Assembly (NCBI GenBank): GCA_043779285.1
Contig: JAYWEL010000071.1
Span: forward strand, 1 to 27,389
DNA: 27,389 nucleotides
Direction of reading: 5' to 3'
From: MGR-bin208 sp043779285
Lineage (GTDB): Bacteria; Bacteroidota; Bacteroidia; Chitinophagales; Chitinophagaceae
Program-made: the position numbers and the translations under genes
Notes under the pieces: model-generated
What the model was told of the DNA's origin: nothing
Database searches by the model: none
What the model saw: the letters and a program-made list of their open reading frames with translations, nothing else
Shown: positions 23,238 through 27,389 of the stretch, one piece after another
How the letters are laid out: every line of letters begins with the position of its first letter
Position numbering within the stretch: position 1 is the stretch's first letter

Positions 23238-24323
23238 TTATAGAAAAGGAATTTTTACAACTTTTGCCTGTACTTGCTTGTCTCTGATTTTTATATAAAC
23301 AATGGAATCATTTGTGCTGAATTCTTTTTTTACATACCCCATACCAATGGCTTTATTTAAACTGGGCGATTGGGTTCCTGAAGTTACCACACCCATGGTA
23401 TTTCCTTCCGCATCTGTTATTTCATATCCCTGACGGGGAATTCCCTTATCAATCATTTCGAAGCCGACCAGTTTTTTACTGATGCCTTCGGCTTTTTGTT
23501 TTTCCAAGATTTCTTTGGCGGTAAATTCTTTTGTGAATTTGGTAATCCAACCCAAACCCGCTTCCAGCGGAGTTGTTGCGTCGTCAATATCATTTCCATA
23601 CAGGCAATACCCCATTTCCATTCGCAGGGTATCTCTTGCACCTAAACCAATTGCTTTAATTCCTTTGGATGCACCCGCTTCGAAAATGGCATCCCATATT
23701 TTGGAAGCATGATCCTCTTTGTCTTCGAAATAAATTTCTACTCCGCCGGCACCGGTATATCCCGTTGCACTGATCAACACATTTTCTACACCAGCAAATA
23801 CACCTTTTACAAACGTATAATATTTAAGATTTAAAATATCTGTTTCGGTTAATGATTGCAAAATTTTTGTTGCTTCCGGACCTTGAATGGCCAATAAGGC
23901 GGTCTTATCAGAAACATTATGCATTTCTACCTGATCCTGATTGTGAGCCATAATCCAGTTCCAATCTTTTTCAATGTTGGATGCATTCACCACCAGCATG
24001 TATACATTATTTTCCTCTATACAATATACCAGCAAGTCATCTACTATTCCTCCATCATTATTAGTCAGGCAATTATATTGTGCTTTTCCAATGGTTAGTT
24101 TAGAAACATCGTTCGTGGTTAACTTTTGGATTAAGGCTACTGCATTAGCACCTTTTAAAATAAACTCACCCATATGACTCACATCAAATACACCCGCCGA
24201 TTTTCTTACGGTAAAGTGTTCGTCGTTAATTCCTGTATACGAAACAGGCATATTATATCCTGCAAACGGCGCCATTTTTGCACCCAATGAAATATGCTTA
24301 TCTATAAAAGGGGTGTTCTTCAT
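23238..24323 (-). CDS. gcvT: Glycine cleavage system T protein (aminomethyltransferase)
   Basis: The T protein of the glycine cleavage system transfers the methylene group from the lipoyl-bound aminomethyl of H protein to tetrahydrofolate, releasing ammonia. Recognisable blocks: MAPFAGYNMPVSYTG, SAGVFDVSHMGEF, LTTNDVSKL, ISATGYTGAGGVEIYF, GLGARDTLRMEMGYCLYGND and VTSGTQSPSLNKAIGMGYV near the C-terminus. At 361 residues it is the normal length. The frame extends upstream to a TTG at 24360-24362, but a perfect TATCTTTG -7 element lies inside that extension, and MKNTPFIDKH from the ATG at 24321-24323 is a typical GcvT start. H and P proteins are not in the window. Confidence 0.95.
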   Translation of the reverse strand: MKNTPFIDKHISLGAKMAPFAGYNMPVSYTGINDEHFTVRKSAGVFDVSHMGEFILKGANAVALIQKLTTNDVSKLTIGKAQYNCLTNNDGGIVDDLLVYCIEENNVYMLVVNASNIEKDWNWIMAHNQDQVEMHNVSDKTALLAIQGPEATKILQSLTETDILNLKYYTFVKGVFAGVENVLISATGYTGAGGVEIYFEDKEDHASKIWDAIFEAGASKGIKAIGLGARDTLRMEMGYCLYGNDIDDATTPLEAGLGWITKFTKEFTAKEILEKQKAEGISKKLVGFEMIDKGIPRQGYEITDAEGNTMGVVTSGTQSPSLNKAIGMGYVKKEFSTNDSIVYIKIRDKQVQAKVVKIPFL

Positions 24324-24343
24324 GTTGAAAAAATTGATGGGCA

Positions 24344-24351
24344 CAAAGATA
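24344..24351 (-). promoter_or_regulatory. -7 element of gcvT
   Basis: TATCTTTG on the reverse strand, an exact TAnnTTTG, 20 bp before the ATG at 24323. No TTG at 17-23 bp upstream, so only the -7 part is supported. It decides against the upstream TTG start. Confidence 0.55.
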
Positions 24352-24374
24352 AGGTTGTACAAGTTTGCATCATG

Positions 24375-24396
24375 AAAAAAGACTCCATCAGGAGTC
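24375..24396 (-). terminator. Intrinsic terminator of the padR-pspC operon
   Basis: GACTCC (24381-24386), loop ATCA, GGAGTC (24391-24396): a perfect 6-bp GC-containing stem. On the reverse strand it is followed directly by six T (24375-24380). It lies 34 bp after the pspC stop and upstream of the gcvT promoter. Confidence 0.85.
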
Positions 24397-24430
24397 TCTT
24401 TCTATTGTTTGGGTTGGATCTGACATTTTC

Positions 24431-26632
24431 TTAGTTAAAAAAATTAACCATCGAGAAAACCGGCGTAATCAACAGGGACCCAAAGTCTTCTTTTACATCA
24501 CCTACACTTTCTTTTTTTCTTGTAGTTGATTCTTTTACTTTTTCCAATTGCTGCTCAGCTTTTTCCAGCTTTCTTTTTTCATCTTCTATTTTCTTTTTCC
24601 AGCTTTCAATTTCATCTCTGATTTCTTCCTTGCTTTTTTTATACCGATAATCTTCCGCATCATTTGTTCTTTTATTATTCATTTGCAAACCATCAACTCT
24701 TTCCAGTTGACCGTTGGCTCTCATAACATACTCCACATTTGTATCCCACTCTATATTTTCATCTAGGTCCACATCCACATCCCAGTTTCTGTTGTTCCAA
24801 CGATTATTTCTCTTTACCCGAAAATTAACCGGGTGATAAAAATCGGTAACCGACTCATCCACCACAATTTTTTTACCTTCCGGAACCTGAACTTCTACCA
24901 ATACTCTTTGACCTCGGAACTTGCTTGCACGGTCAATGGCTAATCCACTTCCAAGCCCCAGCATACCATCAAAATAGTTTGCATTAAACTGCACTTTTTC
25001 TGCCCTGTCGAGTGCAATTTTTTTGGTTTTACCTGCACTATATTTCCATATTTTCACATGATAGTTCGAGTCCAGGCTACGGTTAAATTCAATATTTATA
25101 TTGGCATATTTCAAACTGTCTTCCGTAATATCCCATCCTTTATCCGTTTCAATCCACCACACGGCAGAACTGAATTCAATTTCGGGCTCTGTAACTTTTA
25201 TCATCATCAGGTTATTGGCGGGTTGTGTTATTTCCATATCTGTACTCACTTTTTCATAGCGATTAAACTCCTGAACCATACTGCTCACAAAAAATGGAAG
25301 TGTTACAAATCCCAATCCCCATAATCCGCCAAATATCCATCCCAGGTATCTTTTCTGAGACTTCACATTCAACAACCTTCTAACCAACCAGGTAAAGAAT
25401 GCAACGATTGGCACAACCAATAATAATATAATAGTTGTCCAGGCCAATGTTTGTTGCCAGAAACCATCCAACAGAAAATCTAATGCTGCTTTTTTAAGTG
25501 GCCACATACCAATGCCGCCAAAAACCACAACCATGAATGCAATGAATAATCCCAATGCAATAGAGCCGCCAACAAATATGAAAAAAGCTTTGAAAAGTAT
25601 GCCGATGGCATGTCCTAATCGACTGGCAACGGGTTTAGCAGACTGTCTTACTTCATTGGCAAAATCTTTACCCCTGGTACTTGAAAACTCTTTTGCTTTA
25701 TCACTCAAATTTTTAGCCGAGTCTTTTAATTCCTGCCCCATATCGCCCATCTTTTCTTTAATCTGTTGCATTTCGTCTTTCACATTCTGACGAATTTTAT
25801 TTACATCTACATTCTCCCCACGCATTTCCATTTTATCGTACGGTGAATTGGCCAAAGGCAACACAATCCACATGACAATATAAGCCAGGAAGAACGTGCC
25901 GGAAAGAGATCCGAAAACTATACCGGGAATAAAAGAACCTCCATGAAACCCCCACCAATTAAATGACCCAAAAATGATATTTAATAAAAGTGGTCCAGCA
26001 AAAATCAGGCGGAATATCCATGTTTCTTTATTAAAATAGGCAGCCAATCCACTTGCAACACCACCCAATATTTTATCATCCGGGTTACGGAACAAACGCT
26101 TTCCTTTGTAACTGTCCAATTCTTTTTCAGGTAGTATAATCCATAATAAGATATATAAAAAGAATCCAAAGCCCCATCCACCAAAAGCAACAATGGCAAA
26201 CAATAAACGGACAATTGCCGGATCCACATTTAAATAATCTGCCACACCCGCACATACACCGGCAATGACTTTATCAGAGCTATCCCGGTATAAACGTGTT
26301 CTTTTTTTAGGTTCAGCAGTATAGGCCGTTTTCCCATTATTCGCATTCAGTTTTTGATGCTCTTCATCTTCCGCTTCCAACTCTTCAGGCCTTCCCATAC
26401 TCTTGATGATTTCGTTTATATCTTCATCCGTAATATTTGCAGAACCCTTACGAACTTTATCATTCATCAATTCAGCAATCCGGTTTTCAATATCATTGAT
26501 AATTTCATCCCGTCCATCTTCGGTTGAAAAATACTTACGCAAACTTTCAATATATGCCTGCAATTGTTCATATGCGGAATCCTCAATTGGAATCACCATA
26601 CCTGCCAAGTTTATATTTATGATCTTTTTCAT
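24431..26632 (-). CDS. PspC-domain membrane protein with two PspC domains
   Basis: The 733-residue protein starts with a charged N-terminal region of about 85 residues (IESLRKYFSTEDGRDEIIND..., ITDEDINEIIKSMGRPEELE) as found in Bacteroidota PspC proteins. Two PspC domains follow: 111-170 (RLYRDSSDKVIAGVCAGVADY) and 177-261 (RLFRNPDDKILGGVASGLAAY), each with its hydrophobic helices. A helical, charged segment (about 268-335) separates them from three further membrane helices (about 342-375, 393-420, 430-455). The C-terminal third is a probable beta-rich domain, then a coiled coil of K/E heptads (about 665-715). PspC proteins act in envelope-stress responses at the inner membrane. It is 22 bp downstream of a PadR regulator, and a terminator follows. 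ATG at 26630-26632. Confidence 0.9.
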   Translation of the reverse strand: MKKIININLAGMVIPIEDSAYEQLQAYIESLRKYFSTEDGRDEIINDIENRIAELMNDKVRKGSANITDEDINEIIKSMGRPEELEAEDEEHQKLNANNGKTAYTAEPKKRTRLYRDSSDKVIAGVCAGVADYLNVDPAIVRLLFAIVAFGGWGFGFFLYILLWIILPEKELDSYKGKRLFRNPDDKILGGVASGLAAYFNKETWIFRLIFAGPLLLNIIFGSFNWWGFHGGSFIPGIVFGSLSGTFFLAYIVMWIVLPLANSPYDKMEMRGENVDVNKIRQNVKDEMQQIKEKMGDMGQELKDSAKNLSDKAKEFSSTRGKDFANEVRQSAKPVASRLGHAIGILFKAFFIFVGGSIALGLFIAFMVVVFGGIGMWPLKKAALDFLLDGFWQQTLAWTTIILLLVVPIVAFFTWLVRRLLNVKSQKRYLGWIFGGLWGLGFVTLPFFVSSMVQEFNRYEKVSTDMEITQPANNLMMIKVTEPEIEFSSAVWWIETDKGWDITEDSLKYANINIEFNRSLDSNYHVKIWKYSAGKTKKIALDRAEKVQFNANYFDGMLGLGSGLAIDRASKFRGQRVLVEVQVPEGKKIVVDESVTDFYHPVNFRVKRNNRWNNRNWDVDVDLDENIEWDTNVEYVMRANGQLERVDGLQMNNKRTNDAEDYRYKKSKEEIRDEIESWKKKIEDEKRKLEKAEQQLEKVKESTTRKKESVGDVKEDFGSLLITPVFSMVNFFN

Positions 26633-26654
26633 GTTGTATTATTTGAATTGTGTA

Positions 26655-26987
26655 TTAGTTAGTTTTTACTGTCAATATGTTTACGGCATTCGACAATTCG
26701 GTCCAGGTGTCTTCCAGTTCTTTATAAAATGCTCCGCCTTTTTCAGTTAGTGAAAAATATTTTCTGGGCGGTCCGGAATTACTTTCTTCCCATCGATAAG
26801 AAAGCATATCTGCATTTTTCAACCGGGTTAATAAAGGATAAAGTGTTCCTTCCAGAATATGCATATTCGCCGAACGCATCTCCTCTACAATATCACTGGG
26901 ATAAACCTCGCCTCTACGGATAATAGATAGGATGCAGAATTCCAGGATTCCTTTTCGCATCTGACTTTGTGTGTTTTCAATGTTCAT
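26655..26987 (-). CDS. PadR-family transcriptional regulator
   Basis: The 110-residue protein is a typical short PadR-like winged-helix regulator: QMRKGILEFCILSIIRRGEVYPSDIVEEM (helices 1-2), ILEGTLYPLLTRLKNADML (recognition helix and wing start) and GPPRKYFSLTEKG (wing), then a C-terminal dimerisation helix. PadR repressors usually control an adjacent membrane or transport gene and themselves, with ligand binding relieving repression. Here the next gene, 22 bp away, is pspC, a pairing common in Bacteroidota. The promoter 73 bp upstream of the ATG is covered by a 31-bp dyad (27075-27105), a good autoregulation candidate. Confidence 0.93.
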   Translation of the reverse strand: MNIENTQSQMRKGILEFCILSIIRRGEVYPSDIVEEMRSANMHILEGTLYPLLTRLKNADMLSYRWEESNSGPPRKYFSLTEKGGAFYKELEDTWTELSNAVNILTVKTN

Positions 26988-27049
26988 AATCTTAAATTTT
27001 CCATCGTTTTTTAAAAAATTAATTTTCGTTGTTTTTTAAAATATGGTGT

Positions 27050-27063
27050 TTTGATATATCAAA
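27050..27063. promoter_or_regulatory. 14-bp perfect palindrome at the padR transcription start
   Basis: TTTGATATATCAAA is fully self-complementary and overlaps the end of the padR -7 element and the expected start of transcription. AT-rich palindromes are not rare, so it may be chance or a second operator. Confidence 0.35.
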
Positions 27064-27090
27064 GATATGGTAACATTTAGTACCATGCAA
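27060..27090 (-). promoter_or_regulatory. Promoter of the padR-pspC operon
   Basis: Reverse strand: TTG (27088-27090), a 20-bp spacer and TATCTTTG (27060-27067), an exact TAnnTTTG. The predicted leader before the padR ATG is about 65 nt and contains two copies of GTTTTTTAAAA (27006-27016 and 27031-27041), 25 bp apart. Confidence 0.7.
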
Positions 27091-27105
27091 CACATAGTAC
27101 TAAAT
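27075..27105. promoter_or_regulatory. 31-bp dyad over the padR -33 element, candidate PadR operator
   Basis: Arms ATTTAGTAC (27075-27083) and GTACTAAAT (27097-27105) are perfect complements; inside, ATG (27085-27087) and CAT (27093-27095) keep the same centre at 27090. In all 12 of 15 pairs match. The -33 TTG lies in the exact middle, so occupancy would block RNA polymerase. PadR proteins bind such dyads as dimers, often with ATG-N-CAT halves; assignment to this PadR is inference. Confidence 0.6.
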
Positions 27106-27294
27106 AATTTATATTTTTTTTAGCCATGGCTATAAAATACAACATAACGCATTTATAATAAATGATTTATCAATGATTCAATGACCCAAAAAAATATTTC
27201 CATTCTTGACAAATGATTGTTTTAAATACATAAATGGCATGCTAAAAGACCAATAAATAGGATTGTTAACCTTTTTATGGCTTGTTTCCAGAAG
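27106..27294. other. AT-rich intergenic stretch, no feature seen
   Basis: Part of the 402-bp gap after padR. No ORF longer than about ten codons, no tRNA-like fold and no promoter with full consensus were seen on either strand. Confidence 0.6.
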
Positions 27295-27381
27295 TTATAC
27301 CATCTTGATTTACTAAATAGTCCAACGCCCGCCTGACCGGACGGGCAGGGACTATGTGTAAATCTTAGATGGTATTATACC
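27295..27381. repeat. Long imperfect inverted repeat with GC-rich core, REP/MITE-like
   Basis: Nested complementary arms: ATACCATCT (27297-27305) with AGATGGTAT (27367-27375); GATTTAC (27307-27313) with GTAAATC (27358-27364); ATAGTCC (27317-27323) with GGACTAT (27349-27355); GCCCG (27327-27331) with CGGGC (27342-27346), plus CC/GG around a 5-nt loop. About 30 base pairs in a 79-nt hairpin. TTATACC occurs as a direct repeat at both edges (27295-27301 and 27375-27381). The GC-rich core contrasts with the AT-rich surroundings. No gene is attached within the window. This looks like a dispersed palindromic element; copy number cannot be checked here. Confidence 0.65.
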
Positions 27382-27389
27382 GCAGAAAA

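Noticed and set aside
27006..27041. Two GTTTTTTAAAA copies in the padR leader as a CRISPR-like or regulatory repeat
   Set aside because: Only two copies, low-complexity A/T sequence; chance is likely in this composition.

Overview
The window reads as chromosomal DNA of a Bacteroidota bacterium, most likely of the Chitinophagaceae type. The taxonomic call is inference. It rests on AT-rich DNA, a fused E1 alpha/beta 2-oxoacid dehydrogenase, a GLPGLI-family protein, an outer-membrane beta-barrel protein with an N-terminal carboxypeptidase-regulatory-like domain, a PadR-PspC pair, a futalosine-pathway MqnC, and several promoters with the Bacteroidota -7 element TAnnTTTG. I see no rRNA, tRNA, CRISPR array, transposase or phage module. 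Most genes are ordinary chromosomal ones.

Layout, left to right. (1) 2-2449, +: the 3' part of a long TPR protein whose start lies outside the window. (2) 2542-8874, all -: fused E1 dehydrogenase, a small holin_4_2-type membrane protein, a pair of M16 peptidases (one with the zinc site, one with the R/Y pair) and a secreted aspartyl protease with a PDZ domain. (3) 9018-10939, +: mqnC followed by two small membrane proteins. (4) 10936-18005: a histidine kinase/response regulator operon (-), divergent from a GLPGLI protein (+), then a secreted protein of unknown function (-), a 52-residue small ORF (+) and a large outer-membrane beta-barrel protein (-). (5) 18036-24323, all -: SWIM-SNF2 helicase, ComB-like phosphatase, SRPBCC protein, GcvT. 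(6) 24431-26987, -: padR-pspC operon with a strong dyad at its promoter. (7) 27295-27381: an isolated long inverted repeat with a GC-rich core, resembling a REP/MITE-type element.

The best candidate for an undescribed system is region 4. The promoters of the GLPGLI gene and of the beta-barrel gene share a 21-bp element, TTCATTAAC-N5-TTAACCT, identical at 18 of 21 positions. It contains TTAAC direct repeats exactly 10 bp apart, the architecture expected for an OmpR/PhoB-family regulator, and such a regulator is encoded between them. The kinase sensor region, the GLPGLI protein and an extracellular segment of the barrel are all methionine-rich, and the last two are also glycine-rich. I infer an envelope regulon in which the two-component system controls both a periplasmic/surface GLPGLI protein and its outer-membrane partner. 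The signal and function are unknown.

Several long ORFs open with TTG. For four of them (holin-like protein, mqnC, histidine kinase, gcvT) a downstream ATG fits better, three of these having a promoter -7 element inside or just upstream of the ORF extension. For two secreted proteins (ends at 8874 and 14732) the TTG appears to be the only usable start.
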